A stretch of 64,000 bases of DNA from Candidatus Pantoea varia. Its GTDB lineage: Bacteria; Pseudomonadota; Gammaproteobacteria; Enterobacterales; Enterobacteriaceae. Position numbers and translations under genes: made by a program. Under the pieces are notes generated by a model, which saw nothing but the letters and a program-made list of their open reading frames with translations, searched no databases and was not told where the DNA came from. Below are positions 18,240-26,968 of the stretch, in pieces. The stretch covers positions 57,401 to 121,400 of the forward strand of contig NZ_FOVG01000008.1 in assembly GCF_900115075.1 (NCBI RefSeq). Direction: 5' to 3'. Numbering within the stretch: the stretch's first letter is position 1; every line of letters starts with the position of its first letter.

Positions 18240-18896
18240 TCAAAGCCATCCCCGCTCCGCAAACGAGACATATTCACCATGGCCAATCACCAGATGATCG
18301 AGCAAGCGGATGTCGAGCAGCTGGCAGGCTTCGCTGACTTTATGGGTCACTTCACGGTCTGCCCGGCTCGGTTCGGCCATGCCCGACGGGTGATTATGCG
18401 CCAGTATCAGGGCGGCTGCGTTGAGCTTCAGCGCTTCCCGGACGATCTCGCGGGGATGAACCTCCACGCTGTTAATGGACCCCGAGAACATATTTTGCGC
18501 CCGCAGCACCCGATGCTGGTTATCCAGAAACAGGGCCATAAAGATTTCACGCTCCTGATGGGCTAACAGACTTTGCAAATACTGGCGCGTAATTTGTGGA
18601 TTTTCCATTGCGCTTTCGCGGGCCAGCTTACTGGCGAAAAAGCGCTTCGCCAGTTCGGCAATCGCGTGAAGTTGTGCCAGCTTGGCATCGCCGACCCCTT
18701 TGATTTCAACGAATGCCGCTTTTTCTGACGTCATAAGCTGATAAAGCGAGCCAAAACCGTCCAGCATCTGTCCGGCCAGCTCAAGAACGTTCTGCCCCGG
18801 CGATCCGGTACGCAAAAAAATGGCCAGCAGTTCGGTATCGCTGAGCGAATGGGCGCCCAGCTTCTGAAGTTTTTCTCGTGGTCCCTTAATTTTCAT
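18240..18896 (-). CDS. radC: RadC family JAMM-domain protein
   Basis: A 218-residue protein (E. coli RadC 222). An N-terminal helix-hairpin-helix-like part (VEIKGVGDAKLAQLHAIAEL) is followed by a JAMM/MPN domain with the metal motif LILAHNHPSGMAEPSRAD. The name reflects an early radiation-repair assignment that was later withdrawn in E. coli, so the function is uncertain. The start at 18896 gives KIKGPREKLQKLG. It is divergent from coaBC. Confidence 0.93.
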   Translation of the reverse strand: MKIKGPREKLQKLGAHSLSDTELLAIFLRTGSPGQNVLELAGQMLDGFGSLYQLMTSEKAAFVEIKGVGDAKLAQLHAIAELAKRFFASKLARESAMENPQITRQYLQSLLAHQEREIFMALFLDNQHRVLRAQNMFSGSINSVEVHPREIVREALKLNAAALILAHNHPSGMAEPSRADREVTHKVSEACQLLDIRLLDHLVIGHGEYVSFAERGWL

Positions 18897-19076
18897 GTTC
18901 GCTCTCCCTGAGATGCGCCTCAGGATGGCTCATCCTGGAGAGAGCGGCTATCAGTGGAGCGGCAATCTACGAGACGGCTCGCAAACGCAGTCGCTGAAAA
19001 GGCGCATTCGCGCTTTTGTGATAAAGTCCGTGCATTCGCCGCCGCGAGCGGCAAAGAGCTTAGTGAGGCCAACATC

Positions 19077-20297
19077 ATGATGGGATTAGCCGGCAAAAAA
19101 ATTCTTCTTGGCGTGAGCGGTGGTATCGCTGCTTACAAAGCACCTGAGCTGGTGCGCCGCCTGCGCGATCGTGGCGCTGATGTGCGCGTAATGATGACAG
19201 AGGGCGCTAAAGCGTTTATTACTCCGCTCAGCCTGCAGGCCGTCTCCGGCTATCCGGTATTTGACGATCTGCTTGATCCAGCTGCGGAAGCGGCAATGGG
19301 TCATATTGAACTGGCAAAATGGGCCGATCTGATTGTGCTGGCACCCGCTACTGCCGACCTGATTGCCCGTGTTACTGCCGGTATGGCAAACGATTTGGTG
19401 ACGACCGCTGTGTTAGCGACGGCTTCACCCGTCGCGGTGGTGCCTGCCATGAATCAGCAGATGTATCGCGCGGCGGTGACCCAGAAAAACCTTCAGACGC
19501 TCCACGAGCGAGGCGTGCTGATTTGGGGACCTGACAGCGGCAGCCAGGCCTGTGGTGACGTCGGGCCGGGTCGGATGCTTGACCCGCTGGCGATTGTTGA
19601 CCATGCGGTGCAGTGGGCCGCGCCCGTCAACGATCTGCAACATCTCAACATTATGATTACCGCCGGCCCGACCCGAGAGGCACTCGATCCGGTGCGCTAC
19701 ATCACGAATCACAGCTCCGGCAAAATGGGCTTTGCGATTGCCGCTGCGGCTGCCAGGCGCGGCGCGCAGGTGACGCTGGTCAGCGGCCCGGTCACCCTGG
19801 CTGCACCTGCCGGTGTGCGACGCGTTGATGTTACCAGCGCGCTGGAGATGCAGGCTGCTGTGATGAGTGAGATAGATAAACAACATATTTTCATTGCAAG
19901 CGCAGCCGTGGCAGACTACCGGGCAGCCGATATTGCGGCCGATAAAATCAAGAAACAGGGTGGCGATGATAACGTCACGCTGAACCTGGTAAAGAATCCC
20001 GATATTGTTGCCGGCGTCGCCGCACTTCAGGAAAACCGGCCATTCGTCGTTGGATTTGCTGCTGAAACACAGAATGTGGAAGAATACGCCCGGCAAAAAC
20101 GGGTGCGCAAGAATCTGGATCTGATCTGCGCTAACGACGTCGCTAAAGCCGGACAGGGGTTTAATAGCGACACCAATGCTCTTCACCTTTTTTGGCAGGA
20201 TGGAGAAAAACGCTTACCGCTCAGCGATAAGTCTCTCCTTGGCCAACAATTAATAGACGAGATTGTCAGCCGTTATGATGAAAAAAATAGACGTTAA
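19077..20297 (+). CDS. coaBC: Bifunctional phosphopantothenoylcysteine decarboxylase/synthase
   Basis: A 406-residue flavoprotein (E. coli 406) that couples cysteine to 4'-phosphopantothenate and decarboxylates the product in CoA synthesis. The CoaC part has VSGGIAAYKAPELVRRL, the active-site His in AAMGHIELAKWAD, PAMNQQMYRAAV and QACGDVGPGRM. The CoaB part begins ITAGPTREALDPVRYITNHS and holds DKIKKQ. Of two adjacent ATGs the first (19077) is better spaced from GAGG. Its 3' end overlaps dut by 23 bases. Confidence 0.97.
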   Translation: MMGLAGKKILLGVSGGIAAYKAPELVRRLRDRGADVRVMMTEGAKAFITPLSLQAVSGYPVFDDLLDPAAEAAMGHIELAKWADLIVLAPATADLIARVTAGMANDLVTTAVLATASPVAVVPAMNQQMYRAAVTQKNLQTLHERGVLIWGPDSGSQACGDVGPGRMLDPLAIVDHAVQWAAPVNDLQHLNIMITAGPTREALDPVRYITNHSSGKMGFAIAAAAARRGAQVTLVSGPVTLAAPAGVRRVDVTSALEMQAAVMSEIDKQHIFIASAAVADYRAADIAADKIKKQGGDDNVTLNLVKNPDIVAGVAALQENRPFVVGFAAETQNVEEYARQKRVRKNLDLICANDVAKAGQGFNSDTNALHLFWQDGEKRLPLSDKSLLGQQLIDEIVSRYDEKNRR

Positions 20298-20733
20298 AAT
20301 TTTGGATGCGCGCGTCGGCAAAGAATTTCCACTGCCGACCTACGCGACTTCAGGTTCCGCTGGGTTAGATTTACGCGCCTGCATTGATGATGTTCTCGAC
20401 ATCGCACCAGGCACCACGACGCTGGTTCCGACCGGCCTGGCGATTCATATCGCTGACCCCGACCTGGCCGCTGTGATCCTGCCGCGCTCAGGCCTTGGCC
20501 ACAAACATGGCATTGTGCTGGGTAACCTGGTGGGTCTGATTGACTCAGACTATCAGGGACAGCTGATGGTATCGGTCTGGAATCGTGGTCAGGAAAGCTT
20601 CTCGCTGCAGCCCGGCGATCGCATGGCACAATTGGTGTTTGTACCCGTAGTGCAGGCGGAATTTAACCTGGTCGAAGATTTCGACGCCAGCCTGCGCGGC
20701 GAAGGCGGCTTCGGCCACTCCGGTCGCCAGTAA
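20275..20733 (+). CDS. dut: dUTP diphosphatase
   Basis: A trimeric dUTPase of 152 residues that hydrolyses dUTP to dUMP, keeping uracil out of DNA and feeding dTMP synthesis. Motifs include GSAGLDLRAC, PRSGLGHKHGIVLGNLVGLI and the flexible C-terminal arm GEGGFGHSGRQ. The start is inside the end of coaBC, as in E. coli; an ATG one codon later is equally plausible. Confidence 0.97.
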   Translation: MMKKIDVKILDARVGKEFPLPTYATSGSAGLDLRACIDDVLDIAPGTTTLVPTGLAIHIADPDLAAVILPRSGLGHKHGIVLGNLVGLIDSDYQGQLMVSVWNRGQESFSLQPGDRMAQLVFVPVVQAEFNLVEDFDASLRGEGGFGHSGRQ

Positions 20734-20852
20734 CCCGCATTACCGACTTTCACTTACGCCCGTTATTTTTCCTCATCGCCGCAGGACGCGTTCCTGTGGC
20801 AGATGCGTAGGTGTTGCCTGTTTTTAGGTGAATTTCAGGGGTCTTTAAGGTC

Positions 20853-21449
20853 ATGGCAGAAAAAAAAGTCGCGAAGCGGAATCGTCGCGAAGAGATTTTG
20901 CAGGCGCTGGCGCAGATGCTGGAGTCAGGTGATGGCAGTCAGCGTATTACCACAGCCAAACTGGCAGCCACGGTGGGCGTTTCCGAAGCGGCGCTGTATC
21001 GTCACTTCCCCAGTAAGACACGCATGTTCGATAGCCTGATTGAGTTTATCGAAGACAGTCTGATTACCCGCATCAATCTGATCCTCAAGGATGAAAAAGA
21101 GACCATGACGCGTCTGCGTCTGATCGTGCAATTGATTCTGGGATTTGGTGAGCGTAATCCGGGACTGACGCGCATTCTGACCGGCCATGCTCTGATGTTT
21201 GAGCAGGACCGACTACAGGGACGTATCAATCAGCTGTTTGAGCGGATTGAAGTGCAACTGCGACAGGTGATGCGTGAACGGAAAATGCGTGAAGGCGAAG
21301 CCTTTCAGGCTGATGAGGCGTTACTGGCAAGTCAGCTGCTGGCGTTTTGTGAAGGCTTACTGTCGAGGTATGTCCGTTCCGAATTTCGTTTCAGTCCTAC
21401 CGCGGACTTTGAGGCTCGCTGGCCGCTGATTGCCGCCCAGCTGGCGTAA
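20853..21449 (+). CDS. slmA: Nucleoid occlusion factor SlmA
   Basis: A TetR-family protein of 198 residues, identical in length to E. coli SlmA. It binds chromosomal sites and blocks FtsZ assembly over the nucleoid. The helix-turn-helix spans about residues 28-50 (TTAKLAATVGVSEAALYRHF). It lies between dut and pyrE as in E. coli. Confidence 0.97.
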   Translation: MAEKKVAKRNRREEILQALAQMLESGDGSQRITTAKLAATVGVSEAALYRHFPSKTRMFDSLIEFIEDSLITRINLILKDEKETMTRLRLIVQLILGFGERNPGLTRILTGHALMFEQDRLQGRINQLFERIEVQLRQVMRERKMREGEAFQADEALLASQLLAFCEGLLSRYVRSEFRFSPTADFEARWPLIAAQLA

Positions 21450-21458
21450 AAGGTCAAA

Positions 21459-21482
21459 GAAGGCGGGCATTGCGCCCGCCTC
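21459..21482. terminator. Convergent hairpin between slmA and pyrE
   Basis: AGGCGGGC, a short loop and GCCCGCCT lie between the two stop codons. The T tract is weak on both sides. Confidence 0.5.
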
Positions 21483-21484
21483 TG

Positions 21485-22126
21485 TTAAATCCCGTACGCT
21501 TTCTGATAAGCACGGACCTGGGCCAGATGATCGGCCATCTCAGGCTTCTCTTCCAGCCAGGCAATCAGGTCTGCCAGTGTGATAATCGCGGTCACTTTGC
21601 AGCCGTAATCACGTTCCACTTCCTGAATCGCCGACATGTCTCCACGTCCACGCTCCTGACGATCAAGCGAGACCAGCACGCCTGCCAGGGTAGCGTTATG
21701 CGCGCCGATAATATCCATCGACTCACGAATCGCAGTACCGGCGGTGATCACATCGTCCACCAGCATCACTTTGCCCTGCAGCGGGCTGCCCACCAGCAGG
21801 CCGCCTTCACCGTGATCTTTGGCTTCTTTACGGTTGAAGCAGTAAGGCACATCGCGTTCATGATGATCCGCCAGCGCCACCGCTGTAGTGGTGGCAATCG
21901 GAATGCCTTTATAGGCCGGGCCGAACAGCAGATCGAAATCGACAGCGCCATCCACCAGCGCCTGCGCGTAGAAGCGTCCCAGCAGCGCTAAATCCCGTCC
22001 GCTGTTAAACAGACCGGCATTAAAGAAATAGGGGCTTTTACGCCCGGACTTCAAAGTGAACTCACCGAACTTCAGCACCTGTTTGTTCAGGGCGAATTCA
22101 ATAAACTGACGCTGCCAGGCTTTCAT
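21485..22126 (-). CDS. pyrE: Orotate phosphoribosyltransferase
   Basis: A 213-residue PRPP-binding enzyme that makes OMP from orotate in pyrimidine synthesis. The PRPP loop is VMLVDDVITAGTAIRES, and the N-terminal half has FTLKSGRKSPYFFNAG. It follows rph through an attenuator-type terminator and shares its transcript. GAGGAG lies upstream of the ATG. Confidence 0.98.
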   Translation of the reverse strand: MKAWQRQFIEFALNKQVLKFGEFTLKSGRKSPYFFNAGLFNSGRDLALLGRFYAQALVDGAVDFDLLFGPAYKGIPIATTTAVALADHHERDVPYCFNRKEAKDHGEGGLLVGSPLQGKVMLVDDVITAGTAIRESMDIIGAHNATLAGVLVSLDRQERGRGDMSAIQEVERDYGCKVTAIITLADLIAWLEEKPEMADHLAQVRAYQKAYGI

Positions 22127-22142
22127 TTCTCACTCCTCAAAT

Positions 22143-22171
22143 AAAGAAAAGGCGACTCTGAGGTCGCCTGT
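22143..22171 (-). terminator. pyrE attenuator
   Basis: In the 49 bases between rph and pyrE, the minus strand has AGGCGACCTCAGAGTCGCCT followed by TTTCTTTATTT. In E. coli the equivalent hairpin is a UTP-sensing attenuator in which coupled translation of rph lets RNA polymerase read into pyrE. Position and structure match. Confidence 0.85.
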
Positions 22172-22175
22172 TACA

Positions 22176-22892
22176 TCAATTTTCCAGCGCCGCTTTCTGG
22201 GCCTGAATTAATTCCTCAATTCCACCGCGTGCCAGCGCCAGTAGCGTCAGCAACTCTTCATGGCTGAACGGTTCGCCCTCGGCAGTGCCCTGCACCTCGA
22301 TCATGCGGCCATCTTCCAGCATCACGACGTTCATATCGGTTTCTGCTGCTGAGTCTTCAACATATTCCAGATCGCACAGCGCTTCGCCCTTGACGATGCC
22401 TACTGAAATCGCTGCGACCATGCCCTTCATCGGGTTTGCTTTCAGCTTGCCGCTGGCTACCAGTTTGTTCAGCGCATCAGCCAGTGCCACACAGGCGCCA
22501 GTGATTGATGCGGTGCGGGTGCCCCCATCGGCCTGGATCACGTCACAGTCCAGCGTGATGGTAAATTCACCCAGGGCTTTAAGATCAACTGCGGCGCGCA
22601 GAGAACGGGCGATCAGACGCTGAATCTCTAGCGTACGGCCGCCCTGCTTGCCTTTTGCAGCTTCACGCGCCATACGACTGTGGGTCGAACGCGGCAGCAT
22701 GCCATATTCGGCCGTGACCCAACCCTGGCCCTGACCTTTAAGGAACCGCGGAACCCCTTCGTCTACGGAGGCAGTGCAAAGCACTTTCGTTTCGCCGAAT
22801 TCCACCAGAACGGAACCCTCTGCGTGTTTGGTGTAATTGCGGGTCAATGTGACTGGACGCACCTGTTGTGCGCTACGGCCTGCTGGACGCAT
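22176..22892 (-). CDS. rph: Ribonuclease PH, intact
   Basis: A phosphorolytic 3'-5' exoribonuclease of 238 residues that trims tRNA 3' ends. It begins MRPAGRSAQQVRPVTLTRNY and includes LDCDVIQADGGTRTASITGA and DLEYVEDSAAETDMNVVM. The full-length C-terminus is present, unlike the frameshifted rph of E. coli K-12. Upstream in-frame starts to 23189 would add unrelated residues. It is the first gene of rph-pyrE. Confidence 0.97.
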   Translation of the reverse strand: MRPAGRSAQQVRPVTLTRNYTKHAEGSVLVEFGETKVLCTASVDEGVPRFLKGQGQGWVTAEYGMLPRSTHSRMAREAAKGKQGGRTLEIQRLIARSLRAAVDLKALGEFTITLDCDVIQADGGTRTASITGACVALADALNKLVASGKLKANPMKGMVAAISVGIVKGEALCDLEYVEDSAAETDMNVVMLEDGRMIEVQGTAEGEPFSHEELLTLLALARGGIEELIQAQKAALEN

Positions 22893-23042
22893 GGGTATTC
22901 TCCGGCTTGCTAATGATTGGCTGCGCATTATACGGACTTCCTTGCCCGCTGTCTCTTGCGCCGGCCTGAAGCAGGCATCAGATGAAATTCCCTGCCAGCT
23001 GTGGCTAAATGCGCTTTCCTTTCTCTCTGATAAAAAAGACAT

Positions 23043-24227
23043 ATGGCCGCCATTCTTCATTTCCTGCTGGCGCTGGTGGTGATTTTCGCCCTTGCGCTGC
23101 TGGTCAGTCATGACCGTAAACAGATTCGCCTGCGCTTTATTGTTCAACTGATTGTGGTGGAAGCCGCGCTGGGCTGGTTCTTCCTTCACTCCACCGGAGG
23201 GCTGGCGCTGGTCGGTTCGTTCGCCGGTTTCTTTGAGACGCTGCTGGGCTTTGCCGCACAGGGCACGGAGTTCGTGTTTGGCGGAATGAGCAAGCAGGGG
23301 CTGGCATTTATCTTCCTTGGCGTGCTCTGCCCGATTGTCTTTATTTCAGCGCTAATCGGCATACTGCAGCACTGGCGCATCCTGCCACTGCTGATCCGTA
23401 TTTTCGGGACACTGCTGTCGAAAATTAACGGCATGGGCAAGCTGGAGTCGTTTAACGCCGTCAGCACACTGATTCTCGGTCAGTCGGAAAACTTTATCGC
23501 CTATAAAGGGATTCTGGGCGATATCCCGCCTCGCCGGCTCTACACCATGGCGGCGACCGCGATGTCCACCGTTTCGCTGTCGATTGTCGGTGCTTATATG
23601 TCGATGATTGAACCGAAGTATGTGGTTGCTGCACTGCTGCTTAACATGTTCAGCACCTTTATTATTCTGTCGATCATCAACCCGATGAAAAACCAGGATG
23701 AGCAGCCTATCGCGCTGGAAAAGCTGCATGAAGAGCAGAGCTTCTTTGAGATGCTGGGCGAGTACATTCTGGCAGGCTTCAAAGTTGCGATGATCATTCT
23801 GGCGATGCTGATTGGCTTTATTGCCCTGATTGCTGCGGTGAATGCGGTGTTTGCAGCGGTGTTCGGCTACAGCTTCCAGCAGCTGCTCGGCTATCTGTTC
23901 TATCCTCTGGCCTGGCTGATCGGCATTCCCAAAGCCGATGCTCTGCAGGCGGCCAGCATCATGGCGACTAAGCTGGTGGCGAATGAATTTGTGGCGATGA
24001 TTGAACTGCAGAAAGTGGCGGCAGGCATGAGTGCGCGTGGGCTAGGTATTCTGTCGGTGTTCCTGGTCTCCTTTGCGAACTTTGCTTCGATCGGCATTGT
24101 GGCAGGCGCAATAAAAGGCCTGAACGAGAAACAGGGAAACGTGGTTTCCCGGTTTGGCTGGAAACTGGTCTATGGCTCGACGCTGGTCAGCCTGCTCTCG
24201 GCAGCCTTTGCCGGTCTGTTTATCTGA
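23043..24227 (+). CDS. NupC-family concentrative nucleoside transporter
   Basis: A CNT-family inner-membrane protein of 394 residues with about eight or more hydrophobic segments. It has the NupC-like motifs LILGQSENFIAYKG and TKLVANEFVAMIEL, the paired re-entrant/unwound-helix regions that bind nucleoside. It imports nucleosides by H+ or Na+ symport; the substrate (general or pseudouridine-type as in E. coli YeiJ/YeiM) is not decidable. E. coli has no transporter between rph and yicC, so this is a lineage-specific insertion, though base use looks native. It is followed by a strong hairpin. Confidence 0.9.
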   Translation: MAAILHFLLALVVIFALALLVSHDRKQIRLRFIVQLIVVEAALGWFFLHSTGGLALVGSFAGFFETLLGFAAQGTEFVFGGMSKQGLAFIFLGVLCPIVFISALIGILQHWRILPLLIRIFGTLLSKINGMGKLESFNAVSTLILGQSENFIAYKGILGDIPPRRLYTMAATAMSTVSLSIVGAYMSMIEPKYVVAALLLNMFSTFIILSIINPMKNQDEQPIALEKLHEEQSFFEMLGEYILAGFKVAMIILAMLIGFIALIAAVNAVFAAVFGYSFQQLLGYLFYPLAWLIGIPKADALQAASIMATKLVANEFVAMIELQKVAAGMSARGLGILSVFLVSFANFASIGIVAGAIKGLNEKQGNVVSRFGWKLVYGSTLVSLLSAAFAGLFI

Positions 24228-24236
24228 TTATTCAAC

Positions 24237-24262
24237 GGGCGGCAGCGCTGCCGCCCGCTTTC
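24237..24262. terminator. Convergent terminator after the nucleoside transporter
   Basis: GGGCGGCA, GCGC, TGCCGCCC then GCTTT, between the stops of the transporter and the convergent lipoprotein gene. Confidence 0.65.
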
Positions 24263-24265
24263 GCC

Positions 24266-24691
24266 CTAGAATCCGACACAGACGGGCGCATCCACCCGCA
24301 TCACTGACTCCTGATCAAAGCGTTTTTTGTAGAGGTTGCGTAACGCCTCAATATCCTGATTGGTAGCAGGATCGATGCCGTGGATTAGCATCAACGCTTT
24401 ACTGTTCTCCCGAGCCAGCTTGCCGTTTTCGCCCAGCCATTGACCTTTGGCGTCATAGACCGACAATCCCGCTTTGAAACGTGGCGTGACCTCATTATCG
24501 ACAAAGTTCATCCAGTCGAGTGAACTCACCCTGCCGCCATCTGGCTTGCTCATTCCAAACCACAACGTGGTCTGCATCATCATGTCGCCACCCGCACAGA
24601 TGGGTTGCGGTTTAGTCGGCGGCGCATGGCGCGTCTGGCAACCCGCCAGCAGCAGAGCCATAAAAACAGGAAGGGCAATAACGCGAGACAT
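24266..24691 (-). CDS. DUF3574 domain lipoprotein
   Basis: A 141-residue protein with a lipoprotein signal, MALLLAGC, giving a processed Cys at about residue 18. The DUF3574-type core follows: TTLWFGMSKPDGGRVSS, WMNFVDNEVTPRFKAGLSVY and MLIHGIDPATNQDIEALR. The function of the family is unknown to me. It is divergent from yicC. Confidence 0.8.
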   Translation of the reverse strand: MSRVIALPVFMALLLAGCQTRHAPPTKPQPICAGGDMMMQTTLWFGMSKPDGGRVSSLDWMNFVDNEVTPRFKAGLSVYDAKGQWLGENGKLARENSKALMLIHGIDPATNQDIEALRNLYKKRFDQESVMRVDAPVCVGF

Positions 24692-24846
24692 AGATCAGTC
24701 ATCCTCACAAGGGGTCAGCGGTCATCATAAGTGGCTGTCGCTAAAAGCGGAAATGGTTCGTTATTTTCCTGTGAGACGCTTATGCCTGTTATGCCGTGGC
24801 TCGCCTCGCTATACTTCACCCATCTTTCCGCAAATGAGTACCGCTT

Positions 24847-25710
24847 ATGATCCGCAGTATGACCGCTTATGCCCGCAGCGAAGCCAAAGGCGAATGGGGC
24901 AGCGCCGCCTGGGAGCTGCGCTCCGTTAACCAGCGTTATCTGGAAACTTATATCCGTCTGCCGGAGCAGTTTCGTGGGCTGGAGCCGGTTATCCGCGAGC
25001 GCATTCGCCAGCGTCTGACGCGCGGTAAAATTGAGTGCAACCTGCGTTATGATGCTGATCCCAGCGCGCAGGGCGAGCTGATGCTCAACGAAACGCTGGC
25101 AAAACAGCTGGTGCAGGCTGCCAACTGGGTAAAAATGCAGAGCGACGAAGGCGCGATTAATCCGCTGGATATTCTGCGCTGGCCGGGTGTGATGTCTGCG
25201 CAGGAGCAGGATCTGGATGCCATCAATACGCAGTTATTGCAGGCACTAGATGGTGCGCTGGATGATTTTATTGCGGCTCGTGAAAGCGAAGGCACCGCAC
25301 TGAAAGCGATGATTGAGCAGCGTCTGGAAGGCGTTTCGCAGGAAGTCAGCAAAGTGCGCGCGCAGATGCCTGAAGTAATTAAATGGCAACGTGAGCGTCT
25401 GGTCGCCAAACTGGAAGATGCTGAAGTCCAGCTGGAAAACAATCGCCTTGAGCAGGAACTGGTGATGATGGCGCAGCGTGTGGACGTCTCTGAAGAGCTG
25501 GATCGTCTGGATGCGCACGTTAAAGAGACCTACAACATCCTGAAAAAGAAAGAGGCGGTGGGTCGTCGTCTCGATTTCATGATGCAGGAGTTCAATCGTG
25601 AGTCGAACACGCTGGCATCGAAGTCGATTAACGCAGAAATCACCACTTCAGCCATCGAACTGAAAGTGCTGATTGAACAGATGCGCGAGCAGATTCAGAA
25701 TATCGAGTAA
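24847..25710 (+). CDS. yicC: YicC/YloC family endoribonuclease
   Basis: A 287-residue protein matching YicC in length, with the N-terminal MIRSMTAYARSEAKGEWGSA and the C-terminal SNTLASKSINAEITTSAIEL. YicC/YloC proteins have been reported to be endoribonucleases that affect sRNA turnover. The last 20 bases of the gene form part of a 28-bp repeat that recurs 1878 bases downstream, so the stop codon lies in an integration site. The reading frame is intact after the insertion. Confidence 0.95.
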   Translation: MIRSMTAYARSEAKGEWGSAAWELRSVNQRYLETYIRLPEQFRGLEPVIRERIRQRLTRGKIECNLRYDADPSAQGELMLNETLAKQLVQAANWVKMQSDEGAINPLDILRWPGVMSAQEQDLDAINTQLLQALDGALDDFIAARESEGTALKAMIEQRLEGVSQEVSKVRAQMPEVIKWQRERLVAKLEDAEVQLENNRLEQELVMMAQRVDVSEELDRLDAHVKETYNILKKKEAVGRRLDFMMQEFNRESNTLASKSINAEITTSAIELKVLIEQMREQIQNIE

Positions 25711-25717
25711 TTTCTAC
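25690..25717 (+). repeat. attL: left copy of a 28-bp direct repeat at the yicC 3' end
   Basis: The repeat starts CAGATTCAGAATATCGAGTA and runs over the yicC stop codon to TTTCTAC. A perfect copy is at 27568-27595. The left copy is joined to yicC and the right copy is followed by what looks like the native yicC terminator. This is the arrangement left by a site-specific integrase recombining into a gene end and regenerating it. Confidence 0.93.
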
Positions 25718-25738
25718 ACCTGCACATAACATCCCACA

Positions 25739-25761
25739 AGCCCATGTTAAATGGGCTTTTA
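25739..25761 (+). terminator. Island-supplied terminator after yicC
   Basis: AAGCCCAT, loop GTTA, AATGGGCTTTT follows the yicC stop by 30 bases inside the island. It would replace the native terminator that the insertion pushed away. Confidence 0.75.
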
Positions 25762-25806
25762 CTTTCCCCTAATGTCCATATTCCACTGTCAAAGTTCACT
25801 GATTTT

Positions 25807-25824
25807 GGGAGTAAAGTGGGAGCA
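25807..25824 (+). repeat. Candidate integrase arm-type site, left end
   Basis: GGGAGTAAAGTGGGAGCA lies 90 bases inside attL. A close relative, GGGAGTAAATTGGTGAGTA, lies 73 bases inside attR on the same strand. Tyrosine-integrase arm sites often look like short G-rich repeats near the att cores. Confidence 0.5.
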
Positions 25825-26082
25825 CAGCTGCTTAACCAGCTATAAATTAATAGTCAAAATGGTATAGTCCTGAGTCAGGTTTAACAGGTCAGTTATATGG
25901 TTACATTTTTTCCTGTGAAGTGAGGGATAATCATTGGTCATAATGAAAGGTGGTACTTACACTACTTCTCTTTTCCGACCATACCGTTTAGTATTACATC
26001 CGTCTGCTTAATAACTGCGACTTGTAGTTACAGGAGCAGGGCTGTAACAAACAAGGATTCGATTCTACAGATACAGCGATAT

Positions 26083-26088
26083 TATAAT
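26083..26088 (+). promoter_or_regulatory. Possible -10 box of the island operon
   Basis: A perfect TATAAT lies 65 bases before the DUF3289 start. The -35 region is poor, so this is tentative. The rest of 25762-26152 is AT-rich and holds no gene I can support. Confidence 0.35.
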
Positions 26089-26152
26089 GTTTAATATTCT
26101 ATTAAATAGATAAATTTTCAGGATGAAATATTCATATTATAAGGAAGTTATT

Positions 26153-26968
26153 ATGTCAGCATTGAATTTCCCCCTCACCGTTTACCAGACACAGCACAGG
26201 TTCAATGATTACAGCACTGATGATATGAAATGTGGAGATCTCACTGAAAAGCAACTCAGAAGCGATTTGGGTTTGAATGATGTTTCTGATGTCGTTGACC
26301 CTTGGACTGGTAAGGAAGTATCTATATTCAATTCCTTCCGGGATACCCGCCCAAAATCCAGAACAGAAATGGCTGAACTTCTTTTCAATGAGTTTTTTCG
26401 TGTTTCTATGCCTGCTTATTATCTTGGAGAACATCAAATATTTAATAATCTCGTAAAGCATTTCTATCACGGGAATGGAGAAAGTTATTCCAGCTCCTTT
26501 CTTGATAGGGCATATGAAAGTTTAATATTAAATGGAAGATCCTCTTCATCCTCTCCTCTTTCAATAATACAGTCAAGCTTGGATAAGTTTGCCATTGATT
26601 CGAAAAATGGCTTATCTGATGATGCTAAAACCATAATAACTGCTGAAATAAGTCAATCAATACTTCCCAAGTTCAACCGATGGGCTGATAGTATTAATGG
26701 TTCAGGTATGTCAATACATGATATATTTGCTACTAATATACAGCTTACACAACTTGATATAACTGACAGTGGTTATGTAGCAAAAGTAATTTTTACAGGG
26801 CAAGATCATTTTGGTCTCGACAAAACTGATATCACAAGTATGAAGTTTCATTATATCAGGGCATTTCGTATCTGGTTTATCCTTCAACGATGGGAAAAGT
26901 TTGCCTTTAAACCTTTTTTCACGAATATAAAAGCCGAATTTGAAATCAGTGGGCGGAGGAATGGATGA
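26153..26968 (+). CDS. DUF3289 (YPO3983-like) family protein, candidate toxin
   Basis: A 271-residue protein. The ATG at 26153 is chosen because AAGGAAG precedes it by 5 bases; an upstream in-frame start at 26123 lacks this. The whole length resembles the DUF3289 family: N-terminal DYSTDDMKCGDLTEKQLRSD (residues 19-38) and VDPW (48-51), and C-terminal QDHFGLDKTDI (217-227), FRIWFILQRWEKF (238-250) and ISGRRNG. In the members I recall, DUF3289 genes are common in Yersinia, Erwinia and Pantoea and often sit next to DUF943 genes. The activity is unknown to me. A toxin or interbacterial effector role is inferred from pairing with a small membrane-anchored partner and carriage on an island. No signal peptide or secretion gene is visible. 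Confidence 0.82.
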   Translation: MSALNFPLTVYQTQHRFNDYSTDDMKCGDLTEKQLRSDLGLNDVSDVVDPWTGKEVSIFNSFRDTRPKSRTEMAELLFNEFFRVSMPAYYLGEHQIFNNLVKHFYHGNGESYSSSFLDRAYESLILNGRSSSSSPLSIIQSSLDKFAIDSKNGLSDDAKTIITAEISQSILPKFNRWADSINGSGMSIHDIFATNIQLTQLDITDSGYVAKVIFTGQDHFGLDKTDITSMKFHYIRAFRIWFILQRWEKFAFKPFFTNIKAEFEISGRRNG

